Positions 6,507 through 13,830 of a stretch of 17,864 nucleotides of DNA are shown here, in pieces. The stretch lies in NCBI GenBank assembly GCA_913054415.1, contig CAJXII010000019.1, forward strand, positions 1 through 17,864, read 5' to 3'. How positions within the stretch are numbered: position 1 is the stretch's first letter; each line of letters starts with the position of its first letter. The notes beneath the pieces are model-generated. The model made no database searches and was not told the DNA's origin. It saw only the letters and a program-made list of their open reading frames with translations. Source of the stretch: an uncultured Arcobacter sp. (lineage in GTDB: Bacteria > Campylobacterota > Campylobacteria > Campylobacterales > Arcobacteraceae). A program made the position numbers and the translations under genes.

Positions 6507-7788
6507 CTGGGGGATGTTCCCTAAAATAAAAAACAAACTATTTAATCTAACAAACTTAGATAAATTACAAGAGTATTTAGATGATTTAAGTGTTTCTACT
6601 ATCGCTTATGGTAATGGAAGAAGTTATGGAGATAGTGCATTAAATGATAATATTGTTTATTGTAAAAATTACAACTACTTCTTAGATTTTGATGAAGAAA
6701 ATGGGATATTACATTGTCAAAGTGGAGTTTTATTAAGTGAGATTATAGAGAGTTTTGTGCCAAAAGGGTGGTTTTTAAAAGTTACTCCAGGAACAAAACT
6801 TATCACAATAGGTGGAGCAATAGCAAGTGATGTGCATGGTAAAAATCATCATCAAGAGGGTTGTTTTAGCAGTTGTGTAGAAGAGTTTAGATTGATGTTA
6901 CCAAATAAAGAGATAAAAGTTTGCAAACCAGATGATGAGCTTTTTTTAGCTACATGTGGAGGTATGGGACTTACAGGTATTATTTTAGATGCTAAAATAT
7001 CTCTTAAAAAAATAGAATCACAATATATTGAGCAAACTACAATAAAAACAAAAAATCTAAAAGAGACTTTTGAAGCTTTTGAGCAATATAAACATCTACC
7101 ATATTCTGTAGCTTGGATAGATTGCCTTGCAAAAGATGAAGAGATTGGAAAATGTTTATTGATGGTGGGTAATTTTGCACAAGATAAAAATCTTAATTTC
7201 AAACCAAAGAAAAAACTAAATATCCCTTTTAATTTTCCAACATTTGCACTAAATAATTTAACAGTAAAAGCTTTTAATTGGCTATATTACAAGAAAGCAC
7301 CAAATGGTGTATCGAGACAAAAAGTAGATATTGATACATTTTTTTATCCACTTGATGCTATAAATAATTGGAATAGAATTTATGGAAAAAATGGATTTAC
7401 ACAATATCAATTTATACTACCAAAAGATAAAAGTTATGATGGATTACAAGAGATATTAACAGCTATATCAAAAAGTGGTAAAGGCTCATTTTTAGCAGTT
7501 TTAAAACTCTATGGTCAATCAAATCAAAACTATTTATCTTTTCCACTTGAAGGGTATAGTTTAGCACTTGATTTTAAAATAGAAAAAGGGTTGTTTGAAC
7601 TTTTAGATCAACTTGATCAAATAGTATTGAAATATCAAGGAAGGATATATCTAACAAAAGATGTAAGGGTATCTAAAGATACTTTTGAAAAAGGTTATCC
7701 TCATATAGATAAATTTAGAAATTTAAGAGAGCAATACAATATGGATAAAATATTTCAATCGATTCAATCAAAAAGAGTAGGAATTTAA
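6493..7788 (+). CDS. dprE1: DprE1-like FAD-dependent polyprenylphosphoryl-ribose 2'-oxidase
   Basis: A 431-residue flavoprotein of the VAO/PCMH type, matching M. tuberculosis DprE1 along its length. The FAD domain shows YGNGRSYGDSALND (39-52) and IGGAIASDVHGKNHH (106-120). The C-terminal substrate domain shows FFYPLDAINNWNR, YQFILP and LSFPLEGYSLALDF. The catalytic lysine (Lys418 in the mycobacterial enzyme) is Lys389 in IYLTKD. The residue at the position of the drug-reactive Cys387 is Ala358. DprE1 oxidises the ribose 2'-hydroxyl of polyprenylphosphoryl-ribose to the keto form. I chose the GTG at 6493 because a GGAG box (6482-6485) stands seven bases before it and the protein then begins MNLYSWG; an in-frame TTG at 6472 would lengthen it by seven residues. 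It overlaps gtrA by 14 bases. Confidence 0.9.
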   Translation: MNLYSWGMFPKIKNKLFNLTNLDKLQEYLDDLSVSTIAYGNGRSYGDSALNDNIVYCKNYNYFLDFDEENGILHCQSGVLLSEIIESFVPKGWFLKVTPGTKLITIGGAIASDVHGKNHHQEGCFSSCVEEFRLMLPNKEIKVCKPDDELFLATCGGMGLTGIILDAKISLKKIESQYIEQTTIKTKNLKETFEAFEQYKHLPYSVAWIDCLAKDEEIGKCLLMVGNFAQDKNLNFKPKKKLNIPFNFPTFALNNLTVKAFNWLYYKKAPNGVSRQKVDIDTFFYPLDAINNWNRIYGKNGFTQYQFILPKDKSYDGLQEILTAISKSGKGSFLAVLKLYGQSNQNYLSFPLEGYSLALDFKIEKGLFELLDQLDQIVLKYQGRIYLTKDVRVSKDTFEKGYPHIDKFRNLREQYNMDKIFQSIQSKRVGI

Positions 7789-7790
7789 TT

Positions 7791-8522
7791 ATGAGTTATG
7801 TATTAATAATAGGTGCAAAAAGTGATATTGCAAAAGAGTTAGCTAGAGTATATGCAAAAAATGGATATGATTTATATCTAGCAGGAAGAGATATAAATAG
7901 TTTGGATGGTTTAGCAAATGATATAAAAATTAGAACCAATCAAGATGTTCAACTTTGTGAATTTGATATAACTAATATAGAGTCTCATCAAGCTTTTTAC
8001 GATAATCTTAATATAAAACCAAAAGGGACAATAGTAGTATCTGGATATATGGCAGATCAAAAAGAGTGTGAAACAAATTGGCAAAAAAGTTTTAATACTA
8101 TGAATGTAAACTATATAGGTGCAGTATCTATTTTAAATATTATTGCAAATGATTACGAACAAAATAAAGATGGATTTATAGTGGGTATTAGTTCTGTAGC
8201 TGGTGATCGTGGTAGAAAAACAAACTATATTTATGGAAGTAGTAAAGCAGCTTTTAGTGCATATTTGGGTGGTTTAAGAAATAGATTAAATTCAAGTGGT
8301 GTATCTGTGCTTACAGTAAAACCTGGATTTGTTGCTACAAAAATGACACAAGATTTAGATTTGCCTGAGAAATTAACAGCACAACCTAATGATGTAGCAG
8401 AAGATATTTTTAATGCACAACAAAAAAAGAGAAATATCTTATATACAAAAGCTATATGGCAGTTGATAATGTTGATTATTAAACATATCCCTGAAGTTAT
8501 ATTTAAAAAACTAAGTATCTAA
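7791..8522 (+). CDS. dprE2: DprE2-like short-chain dehydrogenase/reductase
   Basis: A 243-residue classical SDR. The nucleotide-binding motif is GAKSDIA (8-14), the variant of GASSGIG found in DprE2-type proteins. The active site is Ser135 with Tyr148 and Lys152 (YGSSK), and the substrate-binding stretch KPGFVATKM follows. A hydrophobic C-terminal segment (IWQLIMLIIKHIPEVIF) could tether it to the membrane, where its lipid substrate lies. DprE2 uses NADH to reduce the keto intermediate from DprE1 to polyprenylphosphoryl-D-arabinofuranose, so the two act as one epimerase. It starts two bases after the dprE1-like stop, with an AGGA site inside the end of that gene. Confidence 0.85.
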   Translation: MSYVLIIGAKSDIAKELARVYAKNGYDLYLAGRDINSLDGLANDIKIRTNQDVQLCEFDITNIESHQAFYDNLNIKPKGTIVVSGYMADQKECETNWQKSFNTMNVNYIGAVSILNIIANDYEQNKDGFIVGISSVAGDRGRKTNYIYGSSKAAFSAYLGGLRNRLNSSGVSVLTVKPGFVATKMTQDLDLPEKLTAQPNDVAEDIFNAQQKKRNILYTKAIWQLIMLIIKHIPEVIFKKLSI

Positions 8523-8525
8523 AAT

Positions 8526-10001
8526 ATGATTAATAAGATAAAATTAATTTTAATTATATTTATTTTTAAATTTATTATTTTAGCAACACTTCCAATAACT
8601 GGAGATGAAGCATATTTTGTAAAATGGGCAGATCATTTAAGTGCTGGATATTATGATCATCCCCCTATGGTTGGTTGGCTTATATATTTTATGAATTTTA
8701 TAAGTGATAGTTTTATTTTTTATAGAATATTTGCATTTATAAGCACTTTAGTAGTTGCTTATGTGATATATAAAATATTGGAACTTTATAAAATAGATAA
8801 AATTAAATCTCAATTTATAGCTTTGATTTTTTTGGTATCGCCTATTGATATTTTGATGACACTATTTACAAATGATACTGCTTTGGTATTGTTTGGAGCT
8901 ATGGGGACACTATTTTTATTATATTCATTTGAATATACAAAATACTATATACGATATAGTATATTAGCTGGTATATTTTTGGGGTTTTCATTTTTAAGTA
9001 AATATTTTGCTGGATTTTTATTGGTATCTTTACTTCTGTTTGCCCTTTTTGTATATGGTAAAAAAGTGTTTAAAAATATTTTGATTGTAACTTTAGTTGT
9101 ATCTGTTTTTATAGCACAAAATCTATATTTTAACTATAATAGTTGTTGGAATAATATTATGTTTAACTTCTTTGCAAGAACTGCCTCTGATAGTTTTCAT
9201 ATCTCATATTTAGAGGTTTATTTTGGTTTTATAATATATCTTATCTCACCTTGGGGATTGTATTTTATCATAAAAGATAGAAGATATAAAATAGATCAAA
9301 AACTTGTAAAATTAATATGGTTTGTTTTGATTTTAGCTTTGGCAATATTTTTTAAAGTTTCACTCACTCACAGAGTAGGATTGCATTGGTTTTTATTGTT
9401 TATTCCATTTGGATTTTTATTGTTTGCATATTTGACACAAGAGCATTTAGATAAATTATTTAGATATAATTTTATATGGAGTCTTGTCCACATTGTATTG
9501 ATGCTTACTATTATTTTTATACCAAAATCATATTTTAGCAACAATAAACAATACTCAAATATTATACTTTTTACACAAACACCAAAAATATGCAAAGCTT
9601 TGGATCAATATGATCCTAAAAAACTATTTGCTACAGGATATACACCAGCTGCAGTTTTATCATACCATTGTAAAAAAGATATTAAGATGTTGTTTAATAA
9701 TTCTAAGTTTGGAAGATTGGATGATAAACTTTTAGATGTAAGAACACTTAAAGATCAAGATTTAGTTTTAATTAGAACTAAAAAAATATCACAAACTAGT
9801 GATATAGCAAAAGTATGTCAAGAGCTTGATACTCAAATCTTAGAGATTGATGATGCTAAATTTTATATATCAAGATGTAAAAAATTTGATTATAAAAAAT
9901 ATAAACAATATTATCTTGATGTTCAAAAAAAGAAATTTTATAATATTCCTAAATGGTTGCCTATTGGTAAGTGTTATTTTTTTAATAGGTATTATCAATG
10001 A
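8526..10001 (+). CDS. GT-C fold membrane glycosyltransferase (GT39/ArnT-like), candidate arabinosyltransferase
   Basis: A 491-residue protein with roughly ten transmembrane helices over residues 1-350 and a soluble, probably periplasmic C-terminal part of about 140 residues. The first periplasmic loop carries the catalytic-type acidic pair Asp27-Glu28 (ITGDEAYF) and the motif YYDHPPM, both typical of ArnT/PMT-2 enzymes that use a polyprenyl-phosphate sugar as donor. Its place directly after the dprE2-like gene corresponds to that of aftA (Rv3792) in mycobacteria, although it looks more like ArnT/PMT than AftA. The likely donor is polyprenylphosphoryl-arabinofuranose. The acceptor (glycan, lipid or protein such as pilin) cannot be read from the sequence. 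The next gene overlaps it by four bases (ATGA). Confidence 0.8.
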   Translation: MINKIKLILIIFIFKFIILATLPITGDEAYFVKWADHLSAGYYDHPPMVGWLIYFMNFISDSFIFYRIFAFISTLVVAYVIYKILELYKIDKIKSQFIALIFLVSPIDILMTLFTNDTALVLFGAMGTLFLLYSFEYTKYYIRYSILAGIFLGFSFLSKYFAGFLLVSLLLFALFVYGKKVFKNILIVTLVVSVFIAQNLYFNYNSCWNNIMFNFFARTASDSFHISYLEVYFGFIIYLISPWGLYFIIKDRRYKIDQKLVKLIWFVLILALAIFFKVSLTHRVGLHWFLLFIPFGFLLFAYLTQEHLDKLFRYNFIWSLVHIVLMLTIIFIPKSYFSNNKQYSNIILFTQTPKICKALDQYDPKKLFATGYTPAAVLSYHCKKDIKMLFNNSKFGRLDDKLLDVRTLKDQDLVLIRTKKISQTSDIAKVCQELDTQILEIDDAKFYISRCKKFDYKKYKQYYLDVQKKKFYNIPKWLPIGKCYFFNRYYQ

Positions 10002-10579
10002 ATCTAGTATTATTCGATTTTGATGGCACAATAACTACAAAAGATAGTTTACCACTTTTTTTAAAATATACAGTCACAAAACAACAATATATATTCAAAA
10101 TGGTAAAGTTTTTACCGATTTTTATATTGTATAAACTCAAACTTATAAAAAATGATGTTGCTAAAGAGATATTAATAGCTAGTTTTTTTAAAGGTATAGA
10201 AAAATCTCAATTTCAACAACTTGCTTCAAATTTCTCACTTCAGGTTTTGGATACTATTTTAAGAGATGATATATATCAAAAGTTTTTGGAACATATAAAA
10301 TCTCAAGATAAGGTAATTGTAGTATCTGCTTCTATTAAATGTTGGATAGAACCATGGATAAAAAAACACAATGTAGATCTATTATGCACTGAACTTTTAT
10401 TTGAAGATAATAGATTTAGTGGAAAATTTAGCACAAAAAATTGTTATGGTGATGAAAAATTAAGTAGAGTTTTAGAATATATTGATATAAAGCAGTTTGA
10501 TAAAATTTATGCTTATGGAGATAGTAAAGGGGATGATGCGATATTGGGTATTGCTGATTTTCCTTATAGGGTAAAATGA
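9998..10579 (+). CDS. HAD-IB family phosphatase, candidate polyprenylphosphoryl-phosphoribose phosphatase
   Basis: A 193-residue HAD-superfamily hydrolase of subfamily IB. Motif I is DFDGT with Asp7 as nucleophile and Asp9 as acid/base, motif II is Ser110 (VVSAS), motif III is Lys154 (YGDEK), and motif IV is YGDSKGDD with Asp175 and Asp179. The cap region contains a strongly hydrophobic stretch (FKMVKFLPIFILYKLKLI, about 33-50) that could contact the membrane. Because it is overlapped on both sides by four-base ATGA junctions within a cluster that makes a phosphorylated lipid-ribose intermediate, I infer that it removes the 5-phosphate from that intermediate. The substrate is not proven: serine phosphatase-like or lipid phosphatase roles are possible. 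Confidence 0.8.
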   Translation: MNLVLFDFDGTITTKDSLPLFLKYTVTKQQYIFKMVKFLPIFILYKLKLIKNDVAKEILIASFFKGIEKSQFQQLASNFSLQVLDTILRDDIYQKFLEHIKSQDKVIVVSASIKCWIEPWIKKHNVDLLCTELLFEDNRFSGKFSTKNCYGDEKLSRVLEYIDIKQFDKIYAYGDSKGDDAILGIADFPYRVK

Positions 10580-11436
10580 TGAAAATATTAAAACTTTTAA
10601 ATGACTTTAATGAATTGGTGATGTTTAAACACTCTATCTTTTCGTTACCTTTTATTTTTATAGCTATGGTAGTAGCTGCTCAAGGTTGGTTTGGTTATGA
10701 ACTATTGTTTTTAGGAACATTAGCAGCAATAAGTGCTAGAAATTTTGCTATGGGATTCAATAGATACCTAGATAGAGATATAGATGCTTTAAATCCAAGA
10801 ACAATAAATCGTCCAAGTGTAGATGGGAGGATAAAACCTTTTGCTATTTTAACTTTTACTTTGCTAAATGGTTTATTATTTATTGTTGTAGCATATTTTG
10901 TAAATAGTTTGGCATTGTATCTATCTGTGCCTATTTTGATAGTAATAGGAAGCTATTCATATTTTAAAAGATTTAGTTTTTTAGCACATATTATTTTAGG
11001 AATATCTTTAGGACTTGCTCCTATTGCTGGTGTAGTAGCTGTTAGTCAGACTATTACATTATGGAGTATATATCTTAGTATAGGGGTTGTATTTTGGGTA
11101 GCAGGATTTGATCTTTTATACTCTTTGCAAGATATTGAAGTAGATAAAAAACTTGGACTTCATTCAGTTCCATCTAAATTTGGAGCTAAAAAAACTATGA
11201 TGTTTTCAAAAATATTACATAGTTTAACTGTTGTTTTTTGGGCATTATTTGTAGTGCAATCAGATTTGGGTATATTTGGATATATCGCTATTTTAGCTAG
11301 TATTATTATGCTTACTACTGAACATATTATTGTTCATAAAGATTATAGTAAAATAGATCGTGCTTTTTTCACTATCAATGGATATTTGGGAATTTTGTTT
11401 TTTATATTAATAGTGTGTAATTATATATTTATTTAA
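10576..11436 (+). CDS. mqnP: UbiA-type prenyltransferase of menaquinone synthesis (MqnP-like)
   Basis: A 286-residue membrane protein of the UbiA superfamily. The first aspartate-rich motif is NRYLDRDID (62-70), followed by NPRTINRP, and the second is SLQDIEVDKKLGLHSVP near residue 190. This pattern is that of 4-hydroxybenzoate polyprenyltransferase-like proteins. Campylobacterota make menaquinone by the futalosine route and lack ubiquinone, so the homologue is expected to be MqnP, which attaches the isoprenoid tail. It differs clearly from the UbiA protein at 5232, which carries the phosphoribosyltransferase pattern. The start overlaps the HAD gene by four bases; a second ATG follows immediately (10579) and would shorten it by one residue. 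Confidence 0.8.
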   Translation: MMKILKLLNDFNELVMFKHSIFSLPFIFIAMVVAAQGWFGYELLFLGTLAAISARNFAMGFNRYLDRDIDALNPRTINRPSVDGRIKPFAILTFTLLNGLLFIVVAYFVNSLALYLSVPILIVIGSYSYFKRFSFLAHIILGISLGLAPIAGVVAVSQTITLWSIYLSIGVVFWVAGFDLLYSLQDIEVDKKLGLHSVPSKFGAKKTMMFSKILHSLTVVFWALFVVQSDLGIFGYIAILASIIMLTTEHIIVHKDYSKIDRAFFTINGYLGILFFILIVCNYIFI

Positions 11437-11447
11437 AAGGATAAGAG

Positions 11448-12800
11448 ATGGATATTTGGATTTTAGTAAGTGGGATTTTTTTTGTAATAAGTGTAGTATT
11501 ATTTCAAAAGCAACGAATACAATCACAAAATTTAGAAAAACTTGCTAGTGAATTAAATACTGAAGTAAATATTAAACAAGAGCAACAAATAGAATTAGCA
11601 AAACTAAATCAAAAAACCACCTATTTATCTGAAGAGTTACAAAAACTAGAAAATATTAATACCCAATACAACAATCAGATTCAAGAGTATAGCTCAACAA
11701 TATCACAACTTAAAACACAACTACATGAACAATCAATATCTATGAAAGAGAAGCTAGAGCTTTTACAAAGTAATGAAAAGATAATGAAAAATGAATTTAA
11801 AAATCTAGCAAATGAAATTTTTGATAATAATAGTAAAAAACTACAAGAGCAAAATCAACTTAATCTATCTAATGTCTTAAACCCTATGAAAACACAATTT
11901 ACAGATTTTAAAAAGAGATTTGAAGATATATATATTACAGAAACAAAAGATAGATCAGCATTAATTAATGAGTTAAAAAGTTTAAAAGAGTTAAATCAAA
12001 AGATGACACAAGAGGCTTTAAATTTAACCAATGCACTAAAAGGGGATAGTAAAAAACAAGGTATTTGGGGAGAGATGGTGCTTGAAAATGTTTTGGAAAG
12101 TTCAGGGCTTCGTGAAGGTTATGAATATCATAGGGAAGTTAGTATCAAAGATGAACAAAATAAAATATTTAGGCCAGATGTGATTGTAAAACTTCCAAAT
12201 AATAGGGATATAATAATAGATGCTAAAACATCTTTAACTGCTTATAATGAATATATGTCATCTAATGATGAGCAATCAAAATCTTTTTATCTAAAAAATC
12301 ATATTAAATCTATAAAAGATCATATCAAAGAGTTAAGTAATAAAAAATATGAAGATCTTCCAAATATTAATAGTTTGGATTTTATTTTTATGTTTATCCC
12401 AATTGAGGGTGCTTTGCTTTTAGCTCTTGAAAATGATTTAAGTTTGTATGATGATGCTTTTAAACAAAAGATTATTTTAGTAAGTCCAACTACACTTTTG
12501 GTTGCTTTAAGAGCAGTTGAAAATAGTTGGCGATATGAAAAACAAGCCAAAAATATACAAGATGTTTATAAAAGGGCAGAGGAGCTATATAAAAAATTTG
12601 ATGGCTTTATAGAGGATCTTAAAAAAGTTGGAAAATCTATTGAAACTGCTAATACAACTTATAATGAAGCATTTAAAAAATTAAGCACAGGAAGAGGTAA
12701 TTTAATATCTCAAGTTACTATGCTTAAAAAAGTATCTAATATCAAGCCCAAAAAAGAGATCGATAGTAAGCTAGTAGATGAAGCTTTGGATGAGGATTAA
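11448..12800 (+). CDS. rmuC: RmuC family DNA recombination protein
   Basis: A 450-residue protein with an N-terminal membrane anchor (about 1-18), a long coiled coil (about 20-125) and the RmuC domain (about 130-420). The domain shows KKQGIWGEMVLENVLESSGL and the nuclease-like core RPDVIVKLP...DIIIDAKTSL of the PD-(D/E)xK type, then FMFIPIEGAL and SPTTLLVALRAVENSW. RmuC in E. coli limits recombination at inverted repeats; the biochemical reaction is not well established. Length is typical. A good AAGGAT site lies just before the ATG, eleven bases after the mqnP-like stop, so it is probably the last gene of the transcript. No clear terminator follows it. Confidence 0.9.
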   Translation: MDIWILVSGIFFVISVVLFQKQRIQSQNLEKLASELNTEVNIKQEQQIELAKLNQKTTYLSEELQKLENINTQYNNQIQEYSSTISQLKTQLHEQSISMKEKLELLQSNEKIMKNEFKNLANEIFDNNSKKLQEQNQLNLSNVLNPMKTQFTDFKKRFEDIYITETKDRSALINELKSLKELNQKMTQEALNLTNALKGDSKKQGIWGEMVLENVLESSGLREGYEYHREVSIKDEQNKIFRPDVIVKLPNNRDIIIDAKTSLTAYNEYMSSNDEQSKSFYLKNHIKSIKDHIKELSNKKYEDLPNINSLDFIFMFIPIEGALLLALENDLSLYDDAFKQKIILVSPTTLLVALRAVENSWRYEKQAKNIQDVYKRAEELYKKFDGFIEDLKKVGKSIETANTTYNEAFKKLSTGRGNLISQVTMLKKVSNIKPKKEIDSKLVDEALDED

Positions 12801-12962
12801 GAATCTTTCAACTTCCGCACTTTTTTCTCTATTAGCCTTATCCTTTCTTGCTCTTTTTTGTGAATGAGTTACTATTAGTTTTCTACCATTATCCAAGTGG
12901 AAGTCGGGAAGAAGTAGATCAAATCTTTAATCTAGTTTATTGTTTTTTAAATTGCAGTATGC
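12801..12962 (-). pseudogene. Decayed transposase fragment (IS1634-like)
   Basis: The roughly 200 bases between rmuC and nadC hold no intact gene. One minus-strand frame reads YCNLKNNKLD, then a TAA stop (12927-12929), then RFDLLLPDFHLDNGRKL and IVTHSQKRARKDKANREK down to 12801. The stretch RKLIVTHSQKRARKDKANRE resembles the conserved LIVTYSxKRAKKDxxxRE region of IS1634-type DDE transposases. Both ends and the catalytic core are missing, there is an in-frame stop, and no terminal repeats or target duplication are seen. It looks like an old remnant. The adjoining bases (about 12962-12980) are unusually GC-rich for this window. Family recall only; not searched. Confidence 0.5.
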
Positions 12963-13003
12963 ATCCCCATCGGGGACGATGGAAAATAAAAATGTAAGAT
13001 GAT

Positions 13004-13828
13004 TTAATCAAATTTCATAGAAAAATCAAGCCATGTAGCTTGATGTATGATACTACCACTACTAATAGCATCTATACCACTATGTAAATACTCTGTGATA
13101 GTTTTTTCTGTGATATTTCCACTAGCTTCTAGTAAAATATGTGGATAGTTTTGATCTCTAAAATCAGCGACTTCTCTTATTTGTGTTGGAGACATATTAT
13201 CACACATAATAATATCTGCTCCAGCATCCATAGCCTCTTTGACTTGATCCAAAGTTTCACATTCGATCTCTATTTTTGTAACCCAAGAGATTCTTTTTCG
13301 TGCTTTTTTGACGAACTCTTTTAGATTGGGGATAGTTTTAAGATGTGTATCTTTTAACATCAAACAATCATCAAGACCAAGTCTATGATTTATAGCACCA
13401 CCTACACGACTAGCATATTTTTCAAAATCTCTTAATCCTGGTCTTGTTTTTCTTGTATCTAGCAATACAATATCACTTCCTTTGAGTAGTTTGGCATATT
13501 TATTTGCATTGGTTGCGATACCTGAAGCATGTTGCATAATATTTAAAAATGTTCGTTCACTACTTAAAAGAATACTTGCTTTCCCTTCAAGTTCAGCTAT
13601 AACATCGCCTTTTTTAACCACATCACCATCTTTTAGTAAAAATTTACAATCAAATTTTTCAGATCTTGCTAGAACTCTTGTATATTTTACACCTGCTATG
13701 ATACCATCATCTTTTGCGATAACTCTTGCTTTAAATCTACCTTTTGGAGCTATATCAAAAAATAGATCTCCTCTTCCGTTGTCTTCTAATATTGCATTTT
13801 TTACGAATTTTCTTATATTTATTGCCAT
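13004..13828 (-). CDS. nadC: Nicotinate-nucleotide pyrophosphorylase (quinolinate phosphoribosyltransferase)
   Basis: A 274-residue cytoplasmic enzyme that converts quinolinate and PRPP to nicotinate mononucleotide, the third step of de novo NAD synthesis. Clear family stretches are LLSSERTFLNIMQHASGIAT, LLDTRKTRPGLRDFEKYA, GGAINHRLGLDDCLMLKD and KIEIECETLDQVKEAMDAG...IIMCDNMSP, including the arginine, histidine and lysine residues that bind the two substrates. Length is usual (about 270-290). It follows nadA on the same strand with only two bases between, so the two are co-transcribed and their enzymes act in succession. Confidence 0.95.
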   Translation of the reverse strand: MAINIRKFVKNAILEDNGRGDLFFDIAPKGRFKARVIAKDDGIIAGVKYTRVLARSEKFDCKFLLKDGDVVKKGDVIAELEGKASILLSSERTFLNIMQHASGIATNANKYAKLLKGSDIVLLDTRKTRPGLRDFEKYASRVGGAINHRLGLDDCLMLKDTHLKTIPNLKEFVKKARKRISWVTKIEIECETLDQVKEAMDAGADIIMCDNMSPTQIREVADFRDQNYPHILLEASGNITEKTITEYLHSGIDAISSGSIIHQATWLDFSMKFD

Positions 13829-13830
13829 AA

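Noticed and set aside
6852..7202. Minus-strand open frame of 116 codons opposite the dprE1-like gene
   Set aside because: It is a shadow of a well-supported enzyme gene and resembles no protein family.
12964..12976. Short GC hairpin (TCCCC-ATC-GGGGA) as a terminator of rmuC or nadC
   Set aside because: The stem has only five pairs, there is no T run on either strand after it, and it lies 160 bases beyond rmuC and upstream of nothing it could terminate well.
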